Positions 38,196 through 47,241 of a stretch of DNA of 64,000 nucleotides are shown one piece after another. The position numbers were made by a program, and so were the translations under genes. The stretch is from an uncultured Myxococcales bacterium (GTDB lineage Bacteria; Myxococcota_A; Bradymonadia; UBA7976; VGTA01), in contig CAKZRU010000016.1 in NCBI GenBank assembly GCA_937146725.1, forward strand, positions 24,456 through 88,455. Reading direction: 5' to 3'. The notes under the pieces were generated by a model that saw nothing but the letters and a program-made list of their open reading frames with translations, did no database searches and was not told where the DNA came from. Positions within the stretch are counted from its first letter, which is position 1. Every line of letters starts with the position of its first letter.

Positions 38196-38930
38196 ATGCG
38201 TTATGGGATTATCTCTGACGTTCATGCTAATCTTGAAGCTTTAGAAGCGACTTTAAGAGTTTTAGAAAGTCATAAAATTGACCAAATTGTCTGCTTAGGT
38301 GATGTGGTTGGTTATGGCGCAGATCCAGAGGCCTGCTGTCAGCTGATTCGTAAAGTTGCTACACACACTATTTTGGGAAACCATGATGCAGCAGTTGCTG
38401 AGCGAATGAACTATCAATTCTATCGATTGGCAGCTCGCAGAGCTTTGGATGGACATCGGACAGTACTCAGTCAAGAGAGTATTGAATGGCTTAAGTCTTT
38501 GCCCTATATCGCTCATCAAGAAGAAGCTAGTTTTTGTCATGCTTCACCCATTGACTATACGACCTTTAAATATATTTTCGGAACCGAACATATTACTCCA
38601 CTTGTAGAAGCATATGATGAGCAGCCCTTTGTGACTTTTATTGGGCATTCTCACTTATGCAAATGCTTTTATTATAGCGCTCAAAATGCAGAAGAGATTT
38701 TAAACACTCGCTTTCATTTAGTGCCCGGATATCGCTTTGTAATTACAGTGGGCAGTGTGGGTCAACCTAGAGATCATGATCCACGAGCTTGCTGTGGCGT
38801 ATATGATAGCTCTAGTGGTGAGTTTGAATATATTCGGGTGCCTTATGATATTGGCGCTGCCGCAAGTAAAATCTTTGCTACGCCTTATTTGGCTGACACC
38901 TTTGGCCACCGACTCTTTTTGGGCATCTAA
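38196..38930 (+). CDS. Calcineurin-like metallophosphoesterase
   Basis: 244 residues. Motifs in order are MRYGIISDVHANLEALEATL (Asp8-x-His10), CLGDVVGYGADP, ILGNHDAAVA, FCHASP and FIGHSHLCK, the five metal-ligand blocks of the YfcE/MJ0936-type family (Metallophos_2). Enzymes of this group hydrolyse phosphodiesters or phosphoproteins; the substrate is not predictable here. Soluble, with no signal peptide. ggat precedes the ATG, and the stop overlaps the next start (taatg). Confidence 0.9.
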   Translation: MRYGIISDVHANLEALEATLRVLESHKIDQIVCLGDVVGYGADPEACCQLIRKVATHTILGNHDAAVAERMNYQFYRLAARRALDGHRTVLSQESIEWLKSLPYIAHQEEASFCHASPIDYTTFKYIFGTEHITPLVEAYDEQPFVTFIGHSHLCKCFYYSAQNAEEILNTRFHLVPGYRFVITVGSVGQPRDHDPRACCGVYDSSSGEFEYIRVPYDIGAAASKIFATPYLADTFGHRLFLGI

Positions 38931-39853
38931 TGCGTATTCTATACTTTGGAGATCCTAGAGCGGCGCTTGGCCTACTCGAATTAGAGTCAAAATCTCTCAG
39001 CTTGTGTGGAATTATACATGGTAGGGCTGGTGGTGAAGGTGCAAAAAAGCTTGGAACGCTTTTGCGAAGTGATCAGTATCGCTCAATTCCACGATGGCGC
39101 TTGCCTGATCTGAATGATGAATACATTAACAAGGAAATTGCTAAGACCAAGCCAGATCTCATTGTCAGTGTATTTTATCCACGCCTAATTCCAGCCTCTA
39201 TTCTAGAACTTGCCCCAGGCTTAAACATACATCCAAGCGCTTTGCCCAAATGGCGTGGGCCGGATCCGGCCTTTTGGGTCATTGCGCAACAAGAAGAACA
39301 GACAGCGATTACAATTCATCGCCTAAATGAACATCTAGATGAAGGTAACATCCTTCATCAAGAAGTCGTTAAAGTCCGTTCTCGAGAGAGTGGTGGAGCT
39401 TTGGCGGTACGCTTAGAACGGCAGGCGGCCCAGTTAATGGTGACATACTTAGATCGTCTTTCCCAAAATAAAAAGTGGAAAAATTCTATCCAAGGAACAG
39501 CACAAAGCGGTGAAGCTTCATGGGCACCACTTATGGAGCCAGATGACCTTGAAATTGATTGGTCTAAACCGGTTAAAGAAGTAGATGCCTTTGTCCGAGC
39601 AAGTGCACCCGATCCTTGTGCTTTTAGTGGTTTAGGGCGAGAGTTGATGGTGGTGCATCAAGGACGGGTGGGCCAACTTAGTAAGCCTTTATCCCCTCAG
39701 GAACTTACTGCAATTCCCATTGGCCAAGCGCTCATTGAAGAAGAGGCTTGCTTGATTCGCTGTGGAGAAGGCTTTTACCAATTGGATGAAGTCACAATTG
39801 GTAGGCGTCGTGTTAAAGGTAAGCAATTAGCTCAGCTACTAGGTGGTGTTTAA
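38930..39853 (+). CDS. Formyltransferase-family protein, Fmt-like
   Basis: 307 residues. The N-terminal Rossmann-like domain contains the formyltransferase catalytic triad: Asn99 and His101 in LNIHPSALPKWRGPDPAFW and Asp137 in HLDEGNILHQ. This aligns with N-x-H and D of methionyl-tRNA formyltransferase, GART and sugar formyltransferases. The C-terminal half (VDAFVRASAPDPCAFSGLG, then RRVKGKQLAQLLGG) resembles the OB-like C-domain of Fmt. The start lacks the usual Fmt GTPxFA motif, reading YFGDPRAALG, and the loop reads LPKWRGPDP instead of LPRYRGAAP. It could be the genome's Fmt or a paralogue formylating something else. Not linked to def. Coupled to the phosphoesterase gene. Confidence 0.75.
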   Translation: MRILYFGDPRAALGLLELESKSLSLCGIIHGRAGGEGAKKLGTLLRSDQYRSIPRWRLPDLNDEYINKEIAKTKPDLIVSVFYPRLIPASILELAPGLNIHPSALPKWRGPDPAFWVIAQQEEQTAITIHRLNEHLDEGNILHQEVVKVRSRESGGALAVRLERQAAQLMVTYLDRLSQNKKWKNSIQGTAQSGEASWAPLMEPDDLEIDWSKPVKEVDAFVRASAPDPCAFSGLGRELMVVHQGRVGQLSKPLSPQELTAIPIGQALIEEEACLIRCGEGFYQLDEVTIGRRRVKGKQLAQLLGGV

Positions 39854-39910
39854 CCACACTCTTTTAGATGTTCCTTAATACAGGAAATTACTTAAGCTTT
39901 AAGTGCTTGA

Positions 39911-42900
39911 CTAAGGAGTTTCGCAAACCACCGCTTCTCTTTGCTGTAGTCCCCAGGCCTCACTACAGGATGCATTACACAGGTTTAAATCGCTTTCTTC
40001 ACAGCTACGAGAGCCTAAACTAGGGTTGATTGAGCGCCCATTTAAGGTATAGCTTGGAATGAGGGAACTACTGCAGTCACAAGCGCTTGGATGCTCTACT
40101 TTACGTCCATTACTTCCCAAAAAGCGAGTTGTGTAATTGACCAAATAAGCATCATGATCAAAGATCCTAAAGGGTTGGGCGTTATAAATCCCATGTTGGC
40201 CTGTAGGTCGTATTAAGGGGACTCTCAGTGCGTCAAAGCGGCCGGTCTCTCTTTCTTGGGTCAACCTTAGTCCCTTTGGGAAATAAGGAATCGGGAAGAT
40301 TTGAGCACGCTCTTTCCAGTCCTCCGGACAGCGGAACTCACCATTCATAGCGCTCCAGTCTTCATTACCACAGCTGAAACGGGATTTTCCCTCACTCATG
40401 TTTTCGATATCAAATAAGGTATATGGATGGATCATTTCATCATCAGAGCTTTCATACTGAACTTCATTACTTGACTGTGACACAGACCATCTTTGTAGCT
40501 TTGCATCTCCTTCAATCACATAAGTTTCGATCAATAATTGATCTGTACTCATGGTGGGGTCACTTAGATTATATTGGGCATCTAAAGGCTGAAATAACCC
40601 TCGCCAACCATAGTGTGGATCTGAAAACTTAGCTTCATCACGAGTCCAAGAGCCAAGCAGACCTTGGATTCTGGCTGCAGCTATACCGGTATTGGTGGGT
40701 ACTTGTGTATCTCCAACTGTGGGCATTTGTAAGACATGAGTGTGGCCACCTTGAAAGCTGTCATAGTCTACTTTGATAGGATCTTGGCTAATTTTACTAC
40801 TCCAAACAGCAGGGTCTCCTGGGCAGATCGCTTGCTGAGCTAAGCCCATAAAACGACGATAAGAAGCGCTATTACGATCAAGTCCAAGTCCTTCTTGCAG
40901 GGCAACTAAACTTTGACCTGTTGAATAAATAGCCCCTTGAAAAACCACCGGCCACATAAAACGATCAATGGTACTTTCCGCCGGTGCATCTAATTTTCTT
41001 TTCACATCATACTCTCCATGTTCGTCAAAAATAGTCGCTGCTTTGGCAATGTCAGCTTTAAAGTGTCTGATCACTAGACGATCTCCTAAAGCTGTACTCT
41101 CAACCACCATGGCCGGTTCTCGGTCTTGATCATTTAAACCAAGTAAGGGTCTTTTTTCTGAAGCGGTCAAAGCATCGGCAGGAATAGAAAGCATTAAGCG
41201 ACCTTTGGCATCAACAGGCCGGCGCTTTACTTCTCCATTTGAAAGGTTTTCTATTTCAACCCAATCTCCAGGTTCAATATTATTTAATCGGGCAAAGGGG
41301 ATGATTTGCTGACGGGCATTATTATTTAATAAGTAGGCGAGTTCTAACTCTCCTGCTTTTAAGTTGGCAGTTTGGCCCTCGGCAATCACTTGTTCTTCCT
41401 CAGATTCGGCTTGAGGGTTAGGCGTAAACCCTTGACTCTTAAAGCAACTTTTGCCCTCTCCCTCGGTGATGGCACGTTGGTTATCATCCATTGCAGTACA
41501 GCCCACAATAAATGGCCCTAAAACCGGTAACATGACCGCTTGGGGTACACCTTGTTGGCTTGATCTAATTGCAATATCGACTAAACCGGCTCCGCCTGCA
41601 TTGGGAGAAACTGTGTTTAAGCTAGGTTCTGCACCAGCTAAAACACCGGCAATAATACCACCTAGTGAGATCCCCCACATACCGATCGTATTTTGAGGGC
41701 CACCAAAGTCTATGACACCATCGCCATCAACATCTCCAAGCTTATATCCTTGTTGGTCTTGCGTCTGACCATCGGCATTTCTAAGGATTCTGACAAACTG
41801 CATATATTCTAGGCTTGTTTGCCTCACCATATCACGAGTGTGGAAAATATCACTTGTCCACATATCCGCACCAGAATCCTGCAAGCCATCATTATTTAAA
41901 TCCCGATCTCGACCTCGCAATAATAGCTCTTGAAAGTCTGGAATCCCATATTGAGCTAATATTCTAAAGGCAAGCTGGCTATTGGCCACACTAGGATGAT
42001 CACTTAATAAGGCATTTAGACCATGTCCATAGGCATCGAGGGCACACATTGCATAGCCCATACTGGTTGTTCGCCCAATATGCCCCACTGTAATTTCAGC
42101 TCTTGACCCGCCATACCCATGGGCATAAAGAATGGTAGGAAAGGGCTTACAAAAGGGTTTACCCTCTGGGTTTCCTTCACTACAAGATTGATCGAGTTCT
42201 TGTGGTAGGCCACACCAAAAAGTGACTTGAGTTTGGTCATGTTTGAGCTTGCCTTGATGAGCATCAATTTCCCAACGTTCATCTGCTGTTTGTGGGTAAG
42301 CAGGAGTTGCAGTAATATCCTTATCTCGATTATAAAGTAGGTCTGGTGCAGTAAAGGTTCCTCCAAAAATCATCGACATACTCGCAAAATCGGCCTCTAA
42401 AGCACAAAGGTTGGCTTCCCATTCTCCTCTAACCTGCCAAAACTTACTCATCCCTAAACCAGAGCAACCACCAGGTAAGAAACGATCGCTTTTAAGTTCT
42501 TCGGCTACTTCGTTATTTTTATCGAGTTCTCCACGAGTCCACAAATGCAAATCAGATACCGGAAACTCGTCTTTGAGTTGAGCAAAGGGGCCAGAGCCAT
42601 ATAAGCCCGCTCTTAAAGCTTCTAAATCCTGAGTCATTGATCCGGTGGTAAAAGTCCAAGCAAAAGCAATATTATTCAGACTTAAATCATATCTGCCTAG
42701 CCAAGGCTCAATCACTTTAAGCGCTTGGGTTTGTTCACTGGGATTAATGCCTTTGAAAGGGCTTTGCACCGGTTCTCCGTTTTCTCCAATAAGCCTATCA
42801 CTTAAAACAACTGCATATTGACACCCTTGCTCTAATGGCCAAATGGGTCTTAAGATCAGAGTGTTACTTTCTCTTTCATAGAAGTTCATCAGCTCATCTG

Positions 42901-43768
42901 TGACACATTGCTGTCTAGCTAAACTACCTTCTTGAAGATCTTCACAGGCATTGGGATGAAGAAGATTAGCCACATCTAAGTGACCATCCCCATCACGATC
43001 CTCACCTTCATCTAGGATTCCATTTCCATTACTGTCTTCATTCCACTCCTCAAATAAGAGATTATTACTACTTGCATGAGGATCGAAGTGACTAAAGTAA
43101 AAAAGTTTTTGGTAATCAAAGCTCAGTCCATTGGGGGCCAAGTCGTTTGGTTCTGCTTTCAGATGTTCAAATAAAGTGAGCGGAAAGCGTCCACGCCCAA
43201 TATCAAGCGCAACTTCTTCTGAATAGCGCTGACAACTTGGATCTATATTAAAGACATACACAGCATCATTTCTGAAATCATCTCGATAAAGCCCTTGTGA
43301 AGGATTATGCTCATTATGTCGCTTATGTAAGTCAATGACATCGATCGCTTGGTCAAAAGAAACAGTAATCGGCGCATAAGTACCAAAGCCATCAAGTTGA
43401 TTAAAGGCCTCTCTCGCTCTTCGTTCCACCTCAGTGCTAGCGAAATAGCTTACATTGATTCTTGCTTGAGTGGGTGAACTCTTGTCATAGCGCATGGCCG
43501 CATCATTGGGTAAGGGGATTTCTGGTAGTGGTTTAGCCAAAAAGTCATAGATCACTTGAGGGCCAGCTCCGACAGGACTCTCTTGCAGAGCTTGTGGTTC
43601 ATCACTCAGTAAACCCGAAGATGAAAGACAGCCTGATAGGAACATAATGGATATTAGGAAAGTAAATGGTTTCAGTATCTTAAGTAAGGGTAGCCAAGCT
43701 TTTTGGAATGAAGGCAAGCTTTCTTTGGAAGCCTGTACTATTGAGTTTGACGAATACAATAACGACAT
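39911..43768 (-). CDS. Giant lipoprotein with alpha/beta-hydrolase domain and calcium-type loops
   Basis: 1285 residues. The signal ends ISIMFLSGC with Cys47 lipidated. N-terminal ~60-400 resembles the N-terminal part of bacterial lipase-like exported proteins (DFLAKPLPEIPLPNDAAMR, ITVSFDQAIDVIDL). The hydrolase fold at ~540-720 shows PTILYAHGYGGSRAE (oxyanion strand) and MWGISLGGIIAG with nucleophile Ser701. Three DxDxDG-like loops (DSNGNGILDEGEDRDGDGHL, DRDLNNDGLQDSG and GDVDGDGVIDFG) suggest calcium binding. Many paired cysteines fit an oxidising compartment, and the C-terminus is Cys-rich (CDCSSSL, CEESDLNLCNASC). A secreted esterase, lipase or peptidase anchored to the outer membrane is likely; the substrate is unknown. 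Divergent from 43937. Confidence 0.8.
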   Translation of the reverse strand: MSLLYSSNSIVQASKESLPSFQKAWLPLLKILKPFTFLISIMFLSGCLSSSGLLSDEPQALQESPVGAGPQVIYDFLAKPLPEIPLPNDAAMRYDKSSPTQARINVSYFASTEVERRAREAFNQLDGFGTYAPITVSFDQAIDVIDLHKRHNEHNPSQGLYRDDFRNDAVYVFNIDPSCQRYSEEVALDIGRGRFPLTLFEHLKAEPNDLAPNGLSFDYQKLFYFSHFDPHASSNNLLFEEWNEDSNGNGILDEGEDRDGDGHLDVANLLHPNACEDLQEGSLARQQCVTDELMNFYERESNTLILRPIWPLEQGCQYAVVLSDRLIGENGEPVQSPFKGINPSEQTQALKVIEPWLGRYDLSLNNIAFAWTFTTGSMTQDLEALRAGLYGSGPFAQLKDEFPVSDLHLWTRGELDKNNEVAEELKSDRFLPGGCSGLGMSKFWQVRGEWEANLCALEADFASMSMIFGGTFTAPDLLYNRDKDITATPAYPQTADERWEIDAHQGKLKHDQTQVTFWCGLPQELDQSCSEGNPEGKPFCKPFPTILYAHGYGGSRAEITVGHIGRTTSMGYAMCALDAYGHGLNALLSDHPSVANSQLAFRILAQYGIPDFQELLLRGRDRDLNNDGLQDSGADMWTSDIFHTRDMVRQTSLEYMQFVRILRNADGQTQDQQGYKLGDVDGDGVIDFGGPQNTIGMWGISLGGIIAGVLAGAEPSLNTVSPNAGGAGLVDIAIRSSQQGVPQAVMLPVLGPFIVGCTAMDDNQRAITEGEGKSCFKSQGFTPNPQAESEEEQVIAEGQTANLKAGELELAYLLNNNARQQIIPFARLNNIEPGDWVEIENLSNGEVKRRPVDAKGRLMLSIPADALTASEKRPLLGLNDQDREPAMVVESTALGDRLVIRHFKADIAKAATIFDEHGEYDVKRKLDAPAESTIDRFMWPVVFQGAIYSTGQSLVALQEGLGLDRNSASYRRFMGLAQQAICPGDPAVWSSKISQDPIKVDYDSFQGGHTHVLQMPTVGDTQVPTNTGIAAARIQGLLGSWTRDEAKFSDPHYGWRGLFQPLDAQYNLSDPTMSTDQLLIETYVIEGDAKLQRWSVSQSSNEVQYESSDDEMIHPYTLFDIENMSEGKSRFSCGNEDWSAMNGEFRCPEDWKERAQIFPIPYFPKGLRLTQERETGRFDALRVPLIRPTGQHGIYNAQPFRIFDHDAYLVNYTTRFLGSNGRKVEHPSACDCSSSLIPSYTLNGRSINPSLGSRSCEESDLNLCNASCSEAWGLQQREAVVCETP

Positions 43769-43936
43769 GTTTGACCCTTTATAAATGAAATTACAAAGAG
43801 TTTATATAACGTTTGTTATTTAAAGTAAAAGCAAAAAGATTTAACTTAATTCTCATCGCTTTCCTTGATTTATTCCCCCAATATCCCCTATCGAATGTGC
43901 AGAGTGAAACCTCTCTCAGAATCATAGGAGTGATTT

Positions 43937-46900
43937 ATGACCTCTGGCTTTAAAGATCATTGTGGTATTTTTTTAAAACATAGTCTGACTTGTATCGCTT
44001 TGTTGCTTGTTAGTCCAAGCATCACTTGGGGACAAGACAATGCAAGCGCTTGTAAGCATAAGGGTAATTTACTTTATCAAAAGCAAGCCATTAAACCGAC
44101 TCGAAGTGTTAAGCGTACCTTACGAATGACCGATGGTTATCATGTAGCGGAAGGCTCATTTTGGTCGGTAGAGCAAGCCGCAATTATTACTGCTGGTGGG
44201 GTTGTTACTTTTGACTTAGGCTTTAAAACTCCTCTAAGCGCCTTTACTGTACAGGGTGATAATAATGACCTATACGAGGTGTATGGCTCTGTGGATGGTA
44301 AGCAGTATAAATTGCTGTGGCAGGCTGGCAAAGCACCCAAACCTGGCCTTAGAACACGTCATGAAAAGTTAAAAGTACCTACAAGCGAAGTTCGCTACCT
44401 TCAACTTAAGGCCAAAGATGGTGATAAGTCTTATTCGGTATCAGAGCTTCAAGCATGGTGTGAAGCACCTTCACAATGGCCACCTAAAGCAATGCTCACT
44501 AGAGCGATTCAAAAAGATGGCAAAGATGTACGTAAGCATTTTATTGGTAAAGGGAAATTGGGACTAGCACTCTTTGGTATGTTAGCCTTTCTTTTTCCAA
44601 GATTGCTCTTCAATCGTCGTCGTGAAGATGAGCTAGAAATCGACTCCGATGGTCAAGCTGATGAGACGCGTAAGAAAGCTGAAGAAAAAGATGAGTCTAG
44701 TGATAAAAGTGAAACTCTAGAAGCGATTGATCATGATGAATTAGCAGATAAGAGTGAGATTGAGAAGCACCAGTCTGAAGAAGACAAGTCTGAGGAAAAT
44801 ACGGTAGAAGCTGAAAGAATAGCGCCAGTCCCAGAAAGTCTAAGCCACGATCAACTCAGAGGCTATTTTGCTTATGCTTTTGGTATGATTGTTGCCTTTT
44901 ACAATACATGGCTCGGTGGCGCACAAATGATGCGTTCCTTGGATGAATGGGCCGACAATGGTGCCTTAAGTCAAGGATTATTCAATGCTTTTAGCTTTCC
45001 ACCAGAGCATGCTAAAATGGTATTCATCAATGGCGTGGCTTTAGCTGGCTTCTCATTAATCTTGCTATTGTGGCTGGCCTATCATTTGTATCAGCAAAGT
45101 CACTTTAGTAAGCTCATTCCAGCCTTACAAAGTTGGGGCATTGTAGGTGTGGTTGTGGTCTTTATGAGCCATGCTGATGAAGCTTTAGGTAAGCGCAGTA
45201 ATTGGTGGCCTAGTGGTTGGGAAGGCTTAGCTGTCATGTTATTGATAGCCATCCCATATTTATGGTGGCACTTTAAGGCAAAGCCTCAAACAAGCGAAGC
45301 GCCCGAAAGCTCTGAACTCAGTCGTCTAAGAATGCGTTTAGGTGGTAAGCAACAAAAAATTGGCTGGGCCTTGATTGCCGCTTGTGGCTTATTTGCTTGG
45401 TTTAGCTTTGGAAGCTTTCATGGTAGTAGAATCACTCACTTTTGGGATAGCTTTCACTATTATGTTGGATCAAAGTACTTTTCCGAGACTCGCTATCATC
45501 TCATCTATCACTGTACGACCTTAGCTGAATATGATGATGGACGTGATGCCAAACTTAAAGATAGACCCTTACGTCATCTCACCGATAATGAGCTCGGTAA
45601 GTCACAAGAAGTAAAAGATGAAAACCATCCATTAACCAAAGAATGTCGATCTCACTTTAGTCCAGAGCGTTGGAGAGCCTTTAAACAAGATATTCGCCTA
45701 TTTAGAAGTTATATGGGCGAATCTTGGTGGAAGAGAATGTTTAAAGACCATGGCTATAACCCAACACCGGTTTGGACTTTGGTAGGGAGTCAATTAACCC
45801 AGTGGGGTTGGCAAAAGCATATTCCTCCGGTCGAATTGGAATATAAACCAAGTCTTAGAGATCAACGGAGTTCAAGTCAAAAACAAGCAGCAAGAGATCG
45901 TTTTTACAAAGAAGATCGGCCTCGGTTTGAACAAGAGATTATTAATCTTAACTTGGTTGACATCGCTTTATACTTTATTTTGTTTGGCTTGTTCTTATGG
46001 GCCTTTGGCTTAGAAATAACCGCCTTTACCTTGGTTATTTTTGGCACAGGCTATCCTTGGTCTTTCGACTGGACCGGAGGTTCGGTGGGTAGAGCACCAT
46101 GGCTCTTCATGTTGGGCTCAGGTCTCTGTTTCTTAAAACGAGGCTATCCTCTTATTTCAGGCTTTAGTCTTGGTTGGGCTCTTTTATTAAGGATTTTCCC
46201 AGGTGCCATACTTGGTGGAGCAGCCGTACAAATATTAATGATGTTGATTGGCAAGACTCCGTGGAAAAAAGAGCATCTGCGCTTTACGATCGGTGGTCTA
46301 TTATCTTTAGCAATCTTGATTCCTTTAAGTGTACCTTTTACTCAAGGAAAGTCTGAATTATACCAGGGGGCGACTCCGGCCTTTAAGGAGTTCTTTAGTA
46401 ACTCCCTTAAACACAAAGATACTCCGCTTACAAATAACATGGGTTATCCCACCATTGTTGCTTTTCACCCTTCTTACACAGTTCATAAATCACTCAAGAT
46501 TCAAAGTAAGATGAAAAATAAACCCAAAGGTTTTTCTGTATGGAAAACTAAGGTGCGAGAGCTTAGGAAAAGTCGCCGCTGGATTCAAATCATAAGTATA
46601 CTCGCTCTATTTGCGGCGATGTTTTATATGCGTAAACGATGGACTTTATGGGAAACCACAGCCGCCAGTGTAGCCTTTATGTTCTCTATTTTTGAGCTGA
46701 CTTGCTACTATTACAGCTTTATCATTCTGTTAGTTCCATTGGCCTATCAGCGTGGACGTGAAATGTTTATGCTTTTGGTCTTTGTGATTGCCTCGCAGGC
46801 AACCCAAATCTTAATAGGTGCAACAGATCTGGAATATTTTTGGGAATCAGTTTATGCACTTATCCCGATCTTTGGGGTGATTATTGGGCGAGTATGGGAA

Positions 46901-46966
46901 GAGTTACAAAGCAAAAAAGAGAGAGCAGATACAACAGTAACTGATCAAATACAAGCTGAAGCTTAA
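43937..46966 (+). CDS. Polytopic membrane protein, discoidin-like domain plus GT-C-like core
   Basis: 1009 residues. A signal peptide (LTCIALLLVSPSITWG) precedes a ~120-residue F5/8-type galactose-binding-like domain (VTFDLGFKTPLSAFTVQGDN, LYEVYGSVDG, VRYLQLKAKDGDKSYSVSEL). After one membrane segment comes a highly charged cytoplasmic loop (~235-300). The remainder has about ten hydrophobic segments. A large extracytoplasmic loop begins ITHFWDSFHYYVGSKYF and contains RYHLIYHCTTLAEYDDGRDA and RPLRHLTDNEL. This HDxFHYYxGxKYF-type block occurs in predicted GT-C-fold membrane proteins, which use polyprenyl-phosphate sugars. The enzymatic assignment is tentative. ggagtg precedes the ATG. Confidence 0.6.
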   Translation: MTSGFKDHCGIFLKHSLTCIALLLVSPSITWGQDNASACKHKGNLLYQKQAIKPTRSVKRTLRMTDGYHVAEGSFWSVEQAAIITAGGVVTFDLGFKTPLSAFTVQGDNNDLYEVYGSVDGKQYKLLWQAGKAPKPGLRTRHEKLKVPTSEVRYLQLKAKDGDKSYSVSELQAWCEAPSQWPPKAMLTRAIQKDGKDVRKHFIGKGKLGLALFGMLAFLFPRLLFNRRREDELEIDSDGQADETRKKAEEKDESSDKSETLEAIDHDELADKSEIEKHQSEEDKSEENTVEAERIAPVPESLSHDQLRGYFAYAFGMIVAFYNTWLGGAQMMRSLDEWADNGALSQGLFNAFSFPPEHAKMVFINGVALAGFSLILLLWLAYHLYQQSHFSKLIPALQSWGIVGVVVVFMSHADEALGKRSNWWPSGWEGLAVMLLIAIPYLWWHFKAKPQTSEAPESSELSRLRMRLGGKQQKIGWALIAACGLFAWFSFGSFHGSRITHFWDSFHYYVGSKYFSETRYHLIYHCTTLAEYDDGRDAKLKDRPLRHLTDNELGKSQEVKDENHPLTKECRSHFSPERWRAFKQDIRLFRSYMGESWWKRMFKDHGYNPTPVWTLVGSQLTQWGWQKHIPPVELEYKPSLRDQRSSSQKQAARDRFYKEDRPRFEQEIINLNLVDIALYFILFGLFLWAFGLEITAFTLVIFGTGYPWSFDWTGGSVGRAPWLFMLGSGLCFLKRGYPLISGFSLGWALLLRIFPGAILGGAAVQILMMLIGKTPWKKEHLRFTIGGLLSLAILIPLSVPFTQGKSELYQGATPAFKEFFSNSLKHKDTPLTNNMGYPTIVAFHPSYTVHKSLKIQSKMKNKPKGFSVWKTKVRELRKSRRWIQIISILALFAAMFYMRKRWTLWETTAASVAFMFSIFELTCYYYSFIILLVPLAYQRGREMFMLLVFVIASQATQILIGATDLEYFWESVYALIPIFGVIIGRVWEELQSKKERADTTVTDQIQAEA

Positions 46967-47071
46967 TCAATAAAAGACTCACTGTTCAAGTCACTTCTTT
47001 TGAGAGCTCATACCAAGAGGCTTTATCAAGGGAATTTTCGGTTTATGGGCTCAATGTAATGATGTGAGCTT

Positions 47072-47087
47072 GGGGTCTTTAGACCCC
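47072..47087 (+). terminator. GC-rich hairpin in the 46967-47241 gap
   Basis: A perfect inverted repeat ggggtc-ttta-gacccc lies ~105 bases after the stop of the membrane-protein gene. It is followed by acctatttaaaat with no strong U run, so it may be a terminator or a regulatory site. The rest of the gap is AT-rich with no recognisable gene. Confidence 0.35.
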
Positions 47088-47241
47088 ACCTATTTAAAAT
47101 ATGTAAATATTTATAGGTACTTAATAAGGTGGTGTGTCTATTTTCTTGCCAAACTCTTGTAAGATCACTAGATTCTCACCACTTATAATTTAAGACTAAA
47201 TAACCTTTAGTATTTCATCCTTAAAAAATGGATCGTTATTT

